A stretch of DNA of 64,000 nt. It comes from Echinicola marina (GTDB lineage: Bacteria > Bacteroidota > Bacteroidia > Cytophagales > Cyclobacteriaceae). Within the stretch, counting starts at the first letter, position 1. The number at the start of each line of letters is the position of its first letter. The notes below the pieces were generated by a model, which saw nothing but the letters and a program-made list of their open reading frames with translations, did no database searches and was not told the DNA's origin. This document shows positions 25,289 through 36,336 of this stretch, piece by piece. Where the stretch lies: assembly GCF_020463795.1 (NCBI RefSeq), contig NZ_CP080025.1:5225001-5289000 (forward strand), in the 5' to 3' direction. The translations under genes were made by a program, and so were the position numbers.

Positions 25289-26640
25289 ATATCCTTTTCC
25301 TTCATTCTTTTGAAATAATCCTTGGTTGCAGCAATGACCTTAGGTGAAAGATAAATGGCCGAAATCATGGTTGGAAAAGCCATGATAGCATACATCCCAT
25401 CCACAAAACTCATCACCACTTGCAAGGATACCACTGCCCCTCCTACTATGGTAAGCAAATAGAAATAATTATAATAATCAGCCTTGTCTGCCCCAAAAAG
25501 ATAATTGAAGCACTTGTGGCCATAATAGCTATAGGTAAACATCGTAGACAATGCAAATACCAATACGGCAGCCATTAAAAAGTATTTACCTAAACCAGGA
25601 ATACCACTTTCAAAGGCAGAAAGGGTCATCAACACACCGTCCTTTTCTCCGGATTCCCAAACACCTGTAACCATAATGGTCAGGGCAGTCAAAGTACATA
25701 CTATTATCGTATCAATAAATGGGCCCAACATGGCAATCAAGCCCTCCCTAACTGGCTCCTCATTTTTGGAAGCTCCATGAACCATCGGTGCTGTACCAAT
25801 ACCTGCTTCATTGGAAAAAGCAGCCCTTCTAGCACCTGTAATAATCACCGCCCCTACTGATCCTCCTAAAACAGCCTTGCCAGAGAAGGCATCTTCCACA
25901 ATAAACAATAATGAAGATATAATTTGGTCATTGAACCGCACCAAAATCAGCACAACACTGATAAAATAAAGACTGACCATAAAAGGTACAAGTTTTGAGG
26001 CCACGTTGGCTATCCTTTTAATTCCTCCTAAAATAACTGTAGCAACTAAAATCATCATTGAAATTCCCAAGATCCATCGTGTGCTAGCACCATGATCAAG
26101 CCCAAAAGGCTTTAACATCACTACTCTCAAAACATCAGTCAGCTGGTTTGCCTGAAATATGGACAATAGTCCCAAAATCCCTGCGACACAAAATATAATG
26201 GACAAGGGCTTCCACTTCTTGCCCATCCCCTCTTCTATTACATACATTGGACCACCTTGAATATGTCCCGCACTGTCTTTTCCTCGGTACATGATCGCCA
26301 AAGTACAGGTAAAATATTTGGTAGCCATTCCCACAAAAGCAGATACCCACATCCAGAAAATAGCTCCTGGCCCACCAGTACTAATGGCCAATGCAACGCC
26401 ACTGATATTGCCCAAACCTACAGTAGCAGCAATGGCTGAACTCAAGGCCTGGAAGGAAGTAATATCCCCTTTTGCATTTGGATCATCATATTTTCCACCT
26501 ACCACTTTCATGGCATGCGCAAATCCCCTGAAAGGAATCAGGCCTGAATAAAGAAATAAGAGGGTTCCTCCGCCCAATAAAAGGTAAAGCAACGGCCATC
26601 CCCATATCCAATTACTAAAATCAATAATTAATTGCCCCAT
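25285..26640 (-). CDS. AGCS-family sodium:amino-acid symporter
   Basis: A 451-residue membrane protein with about 10-11 hydrophobic segments. The alanine/glycine:cation symporter family is shown by LLLGGGTLLFLYSGLIPFRGF at the start, ATVGLGNISGVALAISTGGPGAIFWMW (about 73-98) and ITGARRAAFSNEAGIGTAP (about 266-285). It should import alanine, glycine or a related amino acid with sodium ions. It is the first gene of a two-gene operon with glycerate kinase and overlaps it by 4 bases. The pairing is less common than AGCS genes standing alone and hints at a shared substrate route. Confidence 0.92.
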   Translation of the reverse strand: MGQLIIDFSNWIWGWPLLYLLLGGGTLLFLYSGLIPFRGFAHAMKVVGGKYDDPNAKGDITSFQALSSAIAATVGLGNISGVALAISTGGPGAIFWMWVSAFVGMATKYFTCTLAIMYRGKDSAGHIQGGPMYVIEEGMGKKWKPLSIIFCVAGILGLLSIFQANQLTDVLRVVMLKPFGLDHGASTRWILGISMMILVATVILGGIKRIANVASKLVPFMVSLYFISVVLILVRFNDQIISSLLFIVEDAFSGKAVLGGSVGAVIITGARRAAFSNEAGIGTAPMVHGASKNEEPVREGLIAMLGPFIDTIIVCTLTALTIMVTGVWESGEKDGVLMTLSAFESGIPGLGKYFLMAAVLVFALSTMFTYSYYGHKCFNYLFGADKADYYNYFYLLTIVGGAVVSLQVVMSFVDGMYAIMAFPTMISAIYLSPKVIAATKDYFKRMKEKDI

Positions 26641-27117
26641 AAGATCCGGTAGTTCTTTAACGGTTTTTCATGGCCACTTGGCCGCTATATAAATTAAAAC
26701 AAAATGAATATTAGCACCAATTTCCATTTAATCCAAACCTTAGCAGGATTCTGAATCCTAGTTAATTGCCATTAATGATTGGACTTCAATACTTAATATC
26801 TGATATGCTTTGATTTAGTATCATGGATTTATGCTTAGAGTCCAATAAATTGCTAGTGAATTTAAAGCTCACTGATTTCTCTGATTTGCACAGATATATT
26901 TTATCTAAAAAGAAAATACATTGATTTTTCTAGTCACTAAAGCTATTTTAACCTTTCATATCCAACAATTTCTCAGTAAAAATCCTTGCCATTCGTGAGG
27001 ACTTCCCTCTGTCTTCAGAAAGTATATACTTTTATAAAATACCGCATTTCAATAATAAAAAACATAGCACTATCTGATAATCCTTATTATTTTTGGTTTC
27101 AGTTTGATAATCAGTAT
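26641..27117. other. Divergent intergenic region between the AGCS symporter and proB
   Basis: About 477 bases once proB is started at 27118. A TATTTTTG box (27088-27095) could serve proB, though it would leave a very short leader and has no good TTG partner. An inverted repeat GGCCACTTGGCC lies near 26673-26684. No gene or RNA structure was recognised; an in-frame extension of proB into this region has no conserved features. Confidence 0.45.
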
Positions 27118-28209
27118 ATGGTACAGCAAAAGGGAAAAACAGTAGTCATCAAGATAGGTTCCAATGTATTGACCCAAGCAGACGGATCCCCGGACAAATC
27201 ACGCATGGAAGCCCTTGTACATCAAATGGTTTACCTTCGAGAACAAGGGGTAAAAATTGTATTGATCTCTTCAGGGGCAGTAGCCTTTGGACGAAAGTCA
27301 ACGGTTTTTGAGGAAAAAACTGATCCGGTCGTTCAAAAGCAAATTCTTGCCGCTATCGGTCAGATAGAACTGATCAATTCCTATAAATCCCTTTTTGGTA
27401 ATCGTCAAACTCCCATAGCACAAATAATGGTCACCAAAAGTGATTTCAGGGATAGAAAGCATTACCTGAATATGAAAAACTGCCTGGAAGGATTGGTAAA
27501 AAACAATATCATCCCAGTTATCAATGAAAACGATACTGTGGCAGTCACTGAGCTGATGTTCACGGACAATGATGAATTAGCAGGATTAGTAGCAGCCATG
27601 ATGGATGCACAGGAAATGATCATTTTAAGTAATGTGGATGGTATTTTCAAGGGCCATCCCAATGATCCTGACTCGGAGTTAATCGAACATGTAGACGCCA
27701 AGTCTCCATCTATGAACAGCTATATCTCCTCTAGCAAATCTTCCTTTGGAAGGGGTGGGATGCTAACCAAAATGAATATGGCCAAAAAATCAGCCGATTT
27801 GGGGATTGGAGTGATAATAGCCAATGGCAAAAGAGAAAATGTACTGGTAGACTATTATCAAAAGACACTTCGTTGTACCTACTTTGAGCCTTCCAAGGCC
27901 AAACTTAACCCCAAAAAGTGGATCGCCCATAGTGACCATTATTCAAAGGGCGAATTAATCATTAGCAGCGGAGCAGAAAGTGCCCTAAAATCCAGTAAGA
28001 TTACCAGCTTACTCCCTATCGGAGTTTTAAAGGTAAAAGGAGACTTTATAAAAGGTGAAATTATCAGAATAATCAGTGAAGATGGCAGAAAAATTGGTTT
28101 AGGTAAGGCGGCTTATGGCGCTAAAGTAGCTATCGAAAAAATAGGTATAAGTAATCAGAAACCCATAATCCATTATGATTACCTCTACCTTCACCACAAC
28201 AATCAGTAA
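27118..28209 (+). CDS. proB: Glutamate 5-kinase
   Basis: A 363-residue protein read from the ATG at 27118; a longer in-frame start at 26986 adds 44 residues unrelated to the family. The amino-acid kinase domain opens with [17 protein letters not shown] and contains [33 protein letters not shown] and [13 protein letters not shown]. The last 90 residues fit the PUA domain ([27 protein letters not shown]). It phosphorylates glutamate in the first step of proline synthesis. It sits 2 bases before proA, and the two form the standard proBA operon with a terminator after proA. Confidence 0.94.
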   Translation: MVQQKGKTVVIKIGSNVLTQADGSPDKSRMEALVHQMVYLREQGVKIVLISSGAVAFGRKSTVFEEKTDPVVQKQILAAIGQIELINSYKSLFGNRQTPIAQIMVTKSDFRDRKHYLNMKNCLEGLVKNNIIPVINENDTVAVTELMFTDNDELAGLVAAMMDAQEMIILSNVDGIFKGHPNDPDSELIEHVDAKSPSMNSYISSSKSSFGRGGMLTKMNMAKKSADLGIGVIIANGKRENVLVDYYQKTLRCTYFEPSKAKLNPKKWIAHSDHYSKGELIISSGAESALKSSKITSLLPIGVLKVKGDFIKGEIIRIISEDGRKIGLGKAAYGAKVAIEKIGISNQKPIIHYDYLYLHHNNQ

Positions 28210-28211
28210 TT

Positions 28212-29459
28212 ATGAATTTACAAGATACATTCTCTAAGGTCAACAAAGCCAGTAGGTCTCTGGCATTGCTCACAGAAGATAAAATCAATAAAACATTAGA
28301 TGATCTTGCCCAATTAACATGGGAAAACATCCCAGAAATATTGGCAGCCAATGAAAAGGATCTAGCAAGAATGGATCCGGAAGATCCAAAATATGATCGA
28401 CTTAAGCTTACCCAAGCAAGAATAGAAGCGATTGCTGCAGATATCTTAAATGTGGTCAAACTCCCTTCTCCCCTGAACAGAACCTTGTCAGAAAAATCCT
28501 TGGAAAACGGGCTGAAATTAACAAAGGTATCCGTTCCCCTAGGTGTGATTGGTATTATTTATGAAGCCAGACCCAATGTAACCTTTGATGTGTTCAGTCT
28601 TTGCCTGAAATCAGGAAATTCCTTGGTGCTAAAAGGAGGTAGTGACGCCCATGATTCCAATACAGCCATCGTTAAACTGATCCACCAAGTGCTTGAGAAA
28701 AACGAAATTGATCCCAATATAGTAGCCTTGCTACCTCCTGACAGGGAAGCCACTGCTGAGATGCTTCAAGCGGTAGATTATATTGATATTATCATCCCAA
28801 GGGGAAGCCAGGGACTAATCAATTTTGTAAGGAATAATTCCAAAGTACCTGTCATTGAGACTGGAGCTGGTATAGTTCATACTTATCTGGACAAATCCGG
28901 AGATATCGAAAAAGCAGCCAAAATCGTTACCAATGCCAAAACCCGAAGGGTGAGTGTCTGCAACGCATTGGACTGTTTGGTGATCCATCAGGATAAACTG
29001 GAAGATTTACCCAAAATCGCTAAATCTCTAGGAGAAAAGCAGGTAAAAGTCTTTGCTGACAAACCAGCCTATGAGGTCTTAAAAGAAAGCTATCCTAAAG
29101 CTTTATTATTTGAAGCTGAGGATGAACATTTTGGAACTGAATTCCTGGCCATGACCATGTCCATTAAAACGGTTCCTTCAATGGAGTCTGCTTTGGAACA
29201 TATTGCCAAACACAGCTCCAAACACAGTGAAGCTATCGTAGCTGAAGATCAGGCTGCTTTGGACATTTTCCTAAAATCTGTCGATGCAGCGGCGGTTTAT
29301 GCCAATACCTCCACGGCCTTTACCGATGGAGCCCAATTTGGCCTAGGCGCTGAAATAGGTATTTCTACCCAAAAGCTACATGCCAGAGGCCCCATGGCCT
29401 TGGAAGAGCTTACTTCTTATAAGTGGATCATTCGTGGAGATGGCCATATTAGGGATTAG
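28212..29459 (+). CDS. proA: Gamma-glutamyl phosphate reductase
   Basis: A 415-residue aldehyde-dehydrogenase-fold enzyme. The family regions [19 protein letters not shown] (108-126), [12 protein letters not shown] and the nucleophile C250 in [12 protein letters not shown] are present, and the C-terminus has the GPR signature ([30 protein letters not shown]). It reduces gamma-glutamyl phosphate to glutamate semialdehyde, using the proB product directly. It begins 2 bases after the proB stop. Confidence 0.95.
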   Translation: MNLQDTFSKVNKASRSLALLTEDKINKTLDDLAQLTWENIPEILAANEKDLARMDPEDPKYDRLKLTQARIEAIAADILNVVKLPSPLNRTLSEKSLENGLKLTKVSVPLGVIGIIYEARPNVTFDVFSLCLKSGNSLVLKGGSDAHDSNTAIVKLIHQVLEKNEIDPNIVALLPPDREATAEMLQAVDYIDIIIPRGSQGLINFVRNNSKVPVIETGAGIVHTYLDKSGDIEKAAKIVTNAKTRRVSVCNALDCLVIHQDKLEDLPKIAKSLGEKQVKVFADKPAYEVLKESYPKALLFEAEDEHFGTEFLAMTMSIKTVPSMESALEHIAKHSSKHSEAIVAEDQAALDIFLKSVDAAAVYANTSTAFTDGAQFGLGAEIGISTQKLHARGPMALEELTSYKWIIRGDGHIRD

Positions 29460-29495
29460 ATCAGTTGCACCCTCAATATTCAAAACATTATCACT

Positions 29496-29528
29496 AAAGC
29501 CGAGTTAGAAGCTCAGCTTTACTTTTTT
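29496..29528 (+). terminator. Terminator of proBA
   Basis: AAAGC-C-GAG (29496-29504) pairs with CTC-A-GCTTT (29512-29520) with one internal mismatch, followed by ACTTTTTT. Confidence 0.65.
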
Positions 29529-29722
29529 CTAAATCATCGGATAACCATCTAAATTTCCAAAAAGTTGAATACATAGGTTTTGTTAAATGTGAATACTAAA
29601 CTTGCCTTGAAAGGCAAAAATATTCCAATACTGATATATTATAATAAAATCAATATTTTCTATTGCCTTAACCAGAAACATGCACTTTCTTGTAACTTTA
29701 TAAGCCATTAACCAGAAAAGCT

Positions 29723-30709
29723 TTGAAAGCAATTACCCGAAACCAATATGGAAACAGTGATGTCCTCCAAATAAGCCACATTGGAAAGCCTGTCCCCTCC
29801 TCTAAGGAAGTATTGATAAGAGTTCATTTTACAACCATTAACAGGACTGATTGTGGAATATTAACCGGGAAGCCCTTTGCCATTCGATTTTTTACTGGCC
29901 TATTTAACCCCTCTTCAAAGGTCACTGGAACTGATTTTGCTGGTGAGGTGGTGGCCATTGGTCAAAACGTAAAGAACTTCAAAGTTGGAGACCGAGTTTG
30001 GGGCTTAAATGACGAAGGGCTAGCTTCTCAGGCTAAGTTTATGACAATAAATGAAAACAAGGCTGTTTGCCTGATTCCAGAAAATATTAGCTACCAAGAA
30101 GCTGTTGCTTCTGCAGAAGGAGCTCATTATGCCTATAATTTTGTTAATAAAGTTCATCTCAAAAAGGGAAATAAAGTGCTCGTAAACGGTGCAACTGGAG
30201 CCATTGGTTCTGCTGCCCTTCAGATCCTAAAAAGTCAAGGAATCTATGTTACTGCAGTGGGAAACAGCAAAAATATAGATTTGCTAAAGTCCCTTGGTGC
30301 GGACAAAATCTATAATTTCGAAAAAGAGGATTTCACTGAAATAGATAAGGAAAAGTATGACTTTATTTTTGATGCTGTAGGAAAGAGTTCTTTCGGGAAA
30401 TGCAAAAAGCTGCTCGTGAAAAATGGTATTTATATTTCCTCAGAACTTGGCCCAAATGCTGAAAACCTGTACTTGCCCTTGCTTACAAAGTTCAAAAAAG
30501 GCAGAAGGGTGATCTTTCCAGTTCCACAAAACTGTAAAAGGAGCTTATTATTTGTCAAGCAGCTTATGGAGAAAGGCAAGTTCAAAGCAGTCATAGACAG
30601 ATATTATCAGCCTGAGGAAATTAAAGAGGCTTATAATTATGTCATGAGTGGACAAAAGACCGGAAATGTACTTATTAATTTCTCATCTGATCAAAATCCA
30701 TTAGATTAA
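29723..30709 (+). CDS. Zinc-less MDR NAD(P)-dependent oxidoreductase
   Basis: A 328-residue medium-chain dehydrogenase/reductase. The GroES-like domain has TTINRTDCGILTGKP and VTGTDFAGEVVAIG, and the nucleotide site is VLVNGATGAIGSAALQILKSQG (about 151-172). The catalytic zinc ligands of alcohol dehydrogenases are absent, which points to a quinone or enone reductase. The start codon is TTG at 29723, giving the sequence KAITRNQYGNSDVL that matches the family start; no ATG is as good. It differs clearly from the quinone reductase at 20498. It is followed 61 bases later by a DUF1801 gene that also begins with TTG. Confidence 0.88.
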   Translation: MKAITRNQYGNSDVLQISHIGKPVPSSKEVLIRVHFTTINRTDCGILTGKPFAIRFFTGLFNPSSKVTGTDFAGEVVAIGQNVKNFKVGDRVWGLNDEGLASQAKFMTINENKAVCLIPENISYQEAVASAEGAHYAYNFVNKVHLKKGNKVLVNGATGAIGSAALQILKSQGIYVTAVGNSKNIDLLKSLGADKIYNFEKEDFTEIDKEKYDFIFDAVGKSSFGKCKKLLVKNGIYISSELGPNAENLYLPLLTKFKKGRRVIFPVPQNCKRSLLFVKQLMEKGKFKAVIDRYYQPEEIKEAYNYVMSGQKTGNVLINFSSDQNPLD

Positions 30710-30770
30710 TTTACATCAACTGGATCAAATGGAGCGGTTAACTTAACTATATCATTAAATCAGTAGTATT

Positions 30771-31196
30771 TTGAAACTCATAACTACCCCTGAAGTCGCT
30801 GCAGTATTTGCTGAATACCCTGACTTTGTTAGGCATAAAATGCAGGATTTGAGAGAACTGGTCATCAAAACTGCCAAAGAAATAGAAGGAATTGATGAAC
30901 TGGAAGAAACCCTGAGATGGGGAGAGCCCAGCTATATCTGTAAAAAGGGTAGCACACTTAGGATGGACTGGAAAGCCAAATCCCCTGACCAATATGCCAT
31001 GTATTTTAAATGCACCAGTAGATTAGTTGAAACTTTTAAGTTGGTTTTCGAAGACAAATTTCAATTTGAGGGTAAAAGGGCCATAGTTTTTCAAATAGAC
31101 CAAAAAATCCCAGAAAAAGAACTAAAAGCATGTATCAGGGCTGCCCTTTCTTATCACAAGGTAAAGCAATTGGACGATTTAGGAATTCAGTATTAA
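30771..31196 (+). CDS. DUF1801-family protein
   Basis: A 141-residue soluble protein of the DUF1801 (YdhG-like) family: LRELVIKTAKEIEGIDELEETLRWGEPSY is the conserved core, followed by MDWKAKSPDQYAMYF. The start is TTG at 30771; the first in-frame ATG would remove 23 residues that belong to the domain. Members resemble the iron chaperone frataxin-like fold, but the function here is unknown. It may be co-transcribed with the MDR gene upstream and ends before a shared terminator. Confidence 0.8.
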   Translation: MKLITTPEVAAVFAEYPDFVRHKMQDLRELVIKTAKEIEGIDELEETLRWGEPSYICKKGSTLRMDWKAKSPDQYAMYFKCTSRLVETFKLVFEDKFQFEGKRAIVFQIDQKIPEKELKACIRAALSYHKVKQLDDLGIQY

Positions 31197-31325
31197 GAAC
31201 AATTGAACAAAAGTCAACAACTTAGGTAGGTTAAAATAGAACAACTCACACTGAAGTTAAACTACTATTAAACAACACGATAGTTATTGAACTTAATTCA
31301 ACAACAACTCTTTCATTCATACTTC

Positions 31326-31362
31326 AAAAAAGGTCCAACCAATAGGTCGGACCTTCTTCTTA
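31326..31362. terminator. Bidirectional terminator between DUF1801 and pgi
   Basis: AAGGTCC-A-ACC (31330-31340) pairs with GGT-C-GGACCTT (31345-31355) with one mismatch around a 4-base loop. T-rich sequence follows on the plus strand, and an uninterrupted T-run (31331 down to 31326) follows on the minus strand. Confidence 0.85.
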
Positions 31363-31408
31363 TTATTCTCAAGTTATTAACCATTGTAATGGCTATAACT
31401 GTGTCATT

Positions 31409-33722
<2,314 letters not shown>

Positions 33723-34445
33723 TTATCCAAACAGGATTTTTTGCATGTGTTGGTAATTGTTCAGAAAATCCTTGGTCACCCTAAAAGTATCCGTTTCTTC
33801 ATAGTTGATTTTTCGAATTCCCTTATTAGAAAAATCATAAATATCCGCATGAGGATAAGACAAAAGAATGGGAGAATGCGTCGAAATGATAAATTGAGAA
33901 TTGTTTTTCACTAATCTATGAATATGGACCAATGCCTCCATTTGTTTGGATGGACTAATTCCAGATTCAATTTCATCAAAAAGGTAGAAGCCCTTTCCCA
34001 GTAGTCTTTTTTCTAATAAGGTCATGAAGGATTCACCATGAGACCTCGTATGCAGGGACCGATTTCCATAAGCCAAGTGAATATCATCAGCTATCCGATC
34101 TATCTCAGAAGCTACATTGTAAAAAGATTCGGCCCGTAAAAAGTAACTATCCTTGGGTCTTGTAATCCCCCTTATCATTTTTAAATCCTCAAAAAGGAGG
34201 CTATGCGTTTCTTCTGTGGCAAAGTGAAAGTGCCTGCTTCCGCCTTCCGGGTTAAGCCCCATCCCAATAGCGATCGCTTCCAATAAAGTGGATTTTCCGC
34301 TACCGTTTTCTCCAACAAAGAAAGTTACTGGACGGTCAAAAGACAGCTCCTTTAATGAGGATAAAGCAGGAATATCATAAGGATATCCCCTCATATTGGT
34401 CTTCTTCTTTCGAATCGACTGCAAATAGTTCGGGTTGTCATACAT
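33723..34445 (-). CDS. COG3910-type predicted ATPase
   Basis: A 240-residue single-domain ABC-like ATPase. Walker A is GENGSGKS (45-52), the signature-like motif is SHGES (135-139), Walker B is FYLFDEIE (153-160, D157 and E158) and the switch histidine is H190 in ISTHSPIL. The order and the stretches RPVTFFVGENGSGKSTLLEAIA, LRAESFYNVASEID and SQFIISTHSPILLSYP match COG3910. Walker B continues ESGISP where I recall EAALSP for that group. Its function is not known; relatives of this fold occur in DNA repair and in anti-phage systems. It overlaps the stop of the upstream 116-residue gene by 1 base (TAATG), so the two are translationally coupled. Confidence 0.88.
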   Translation of the reverse strand: MYDNPNYLQSIRKKKTNMRGYPYDIPALSSLKELSFDRPVTFFVGENGSGKSTLLEAIAIGMGLNPEGGSRHFHFATEETHSLLFEDLKMIRGITRPKDSYFLRAESFYNVASEIDRIADDIHLAYGNRSLHTRSHGESFMTLLEKRLLGKGFYLFDEIESGISPSKQMEALVHIHRLVKNNSQFIISTHSPILLSYPHADIYDFSNKGIRKINYEETDTFRVTKDFLNNYQHMQKILFG

Positions 34446-34795
34446 TATATTAGTCCTTTGTCCTCCAATTCTCTTTTTAAGGAATAATAGTTTTTCAATT
34501 TACTTTCAATGATCATATCATTGACTTCATTCTCAGTTCTTATATTGACCGGTTGGCTTAATCCCTCTTTGTCTTTTTTATCTTTGATTTTGATCGTGAT
34601 TTCATCATTCAGGAAAATAGCTTCTTGTAACCAGTCAAAATGTTGATGGTTTTCCGGATTATATCCACCAAGATGGACTGTTATTTCATCTTTTGTTTGG
34701 TTTTTAAGTCGGCAAAGACTAAAAGTCATTACTCCATGATTTATGGCTGTCTGTACCTTATTTTGTTGATTAATCTTAATTTCAAAAATGATCAT
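34445..34795 (-). CDS. Hypothetical protein coupled to the COG3910 ATPase
   Basis: A 116-residue protein that I do not recognise. It has no signal peptide or membrane segment. The first two thirds look beta-rich (MIIFEIKINQQNKVQ, TFSLCRLKNQTKDEITVHLGGY, EITIKIKDKKDKE); the end is helical (DMIIESKLKNYYSLKRELEDKG). The start ATG is at 34795, and the stop overlaps the ATG of the ATPase by one base, so the two should be made in a fixed ratio. It is a candidate partner or substrate receptor for that ATPase. Confidence 0.7.
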   Translation of the reverse strand: MIIFEIKINQQNKVQTAINHGVMTFSLCRLKNQTKDEITVHLGGYNPENHQHFDWLQEAIFLNDEITIKIKDKKDKEGLSQPVNIRTENEVNDMIIESKLKNYYSLKRELEDKGLI

Positions 34796-34863
34796 CTAAA
34801 ATTTATTTAATTCTGAAAATTACATTTATAAAAAGGCCATTCGCCTCTATAAGACAAACAATT

Positions 34864-35562
34864 TTATTTCCCAATTTGAAGCAGGTAATCCAAAAATCTC
34901 TGACCTTGCTCTTTATAATATGTGAGAGGTTCACGATCCACATATTCTTGGATTTCTTCAATATATTCTTTGGTTATTGGATCGGAAATTGAAGCTTGCA
35001 ACTGTGTCAGTTTTTGTGCTGCCCTTTTGTTTTCTTGAAATAGTTTCCTGATGGAATCAGAGAGCCTAGTTCCATTTTTGATTGAAGCTCCAAGCGTATC
35101 ATTTATTTTCTTTAATGTCCCTTGATAAATCTTTAATTGACTTTCGTTCAAATGAGCTGTGAGGAAGTTCAAAAGTGATAAGGAACAGTTTAAACCAATA
35201 TCATAGCGCTTTAAGGTAAGTTCTGCCAGATCTACTGCCTTATTGATAGCCTCAATTCTTTCCAAAAGGCGAACCAATGAAAGAGAATTCACGCCTATTT
35301 CATAATCATCCCTTGGGGTTTTGTTTATACTTTCTTCAAGCAATTCATGATAGATTGACATGGCCTTGGGGAAATCCCCAATATCTTCGTGGATTTTGGC
35401 TTTTGTGGAATAAAACACAGCCCTAATACCTTCAAAATCAGGACCTCCACTGTTTCTATCTTCAAAAGCAGCCAATTCTTCAAGCGCTACAGAAGGCTCA
35501 GACTTGAATACCTTTACAAGTAGATGATGGAATTCGTCCTGAATAGCATGATTTTGTTCCAT
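34864..35562 (-). CDS. Helical-repeat protein of unknown function (paralogue A)
   Basis: A 232-residue soluble, mostly helical protein with TPR-like patterning (FPKAMSIYHELLEES, INKAVDLAELTLKRYDI). It is clearly related to the next gene upstream (35613-36146): both share an N-terminal F-x-x-LL segment, the pattern YHELL/LYELL, the core AVDLAELTLKRYDIG versus AVSIARSTLDKYQIE, and a following LLNFL/LLKIL helix. It has an extra C-terminal part of about 60 residues that the paralogue lacks. It lies 50 bases after the paralogue and 68 bases before the coupled small gene, all on one strand. Confidence 0.72.
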   Translation of the reverse strand: MEQNHAIQDEFHHLLVKVFKSEPSVALEELAAFEDRNSGGPDFEGIRAVFYSTKAKIHEDIGDFPKAMSIYHELLEESINKTPRDDYEIGVNSLSLVRLLERIEAINKAVDLAELTLKRYDIGLNCSLSLLNFLTAHLNESQLKIYQGTLKKINDTLGASIKNGTRLSDSIRKLFQENKRAAQKLTQLQASISDPITKEYIEEIQEYVDREPLTYYKEQGQRFLDYLLQIGK

Positions 35563-35612
35563 AGGTGCTTAAATTTTTAAAGTTCAACCAACTCTATTGC
35601 CCTCTAATTTAA

Positions 35613-36146
35613 CTATTCTCCTCTTTCATACATTCTATAAAGCGCTAATACAGCTTCAGTAACCTTGATACTTTCAGGAAGTTGTACTTCCATTTCATGT
35701 GCTATATTCTCTATAAGGCCTTTATACTTGTACAGCCCTTCTTCATCCCCCTTTGCTAAGATCTTCAGTAAATATAGTGTACCTGACCATTCGATTTGGT
35801 ATTTGTCCAAAGTGCTCCGAGCAATACTAACTGCTTCTTGATTTCTTTCGGTCAAATCCAGGAATTTAGCCAGGGTAAATGAAGTCCCAGAAGCTTGGAC
35901 TAAATCACCAGTAGAGGAATGTAAAAGTTCATATAATAAGTCTATTGCTTCCTCTTCCCTTTGGGTTTCAAACATAAAAGTGGCCATAAAATTCTGGCAT
36001 GTTTGCTGAATAGCAGCGTAATCTACTTTTTCAATATTGGCCTCATGGAACGCTGTAAATAATTTCAGGTTTTCTTCATCAGTTCTTTTTGTTATGGAAA
36101 TCAATAAATCACGAAAACTACTTTGTACAGGACTTCTTTGTTTCAT
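35613..36146 (-). CDS. Helical-repeat protein of unknown function (paralogue B)
   Basis: A 177-residue helical protein, first in the four-gene minus-strand cluster. Its middle (EEAIDLLYELLHSSTGDLVQASGTSFTLAKFLDLTERNQEAVSIARSTLDKYQIEWSGTLYLLKILAKGDEEGLYKYKGLIENI) aligns well with the downstream gene, showing a tandem duplication. No signal peptide, membrane segment or catalytic motif is seen. Helical-repeat proteins next to an ATPase often act as scaffolds, but nothing in the sequence proves that here. Confidence 0.7.
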   Translation of the reverse strand: MKQRSPVQSSFRDLLISITKRTDEENLKLFTAFHEANIEKVDYAAIQQTCQNFMATFMFETQREEEAIDLLYELLHSSTGDLVQASGTSFTLAKFLDLTERNQEAVSIARSTLDKYQIEWSGTLYLLKILAKGDEEGLYKYKGLIENIAHEMEVQLPESIKVTEAVLALYRMYERGE

Positions 36147-36336
36147 TTTTTTAATTCTATTTAATTTCCATCATGTCAAAATTTACTTTGCTATATTTTT
36201 CAAAATGAAAAGCTCACTAAGTTGGATACTTAAAAAACTGTTCATAAAAATTGAAATCAGGATAAAATATTCCTAGAATAAATTTAGCTACCCATTAATG
36301 TCTTACAAAAACTCATAGGATAATTATTCATTTAGC

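Noticed and set aside
26986-27117. N-terminal extension of glutamate 5-kinase
   Set aside because: The extra 44 residues have no similarity to the family, which begins at the [11 protein letters not shown] region a few residues after the ATG at 27118.
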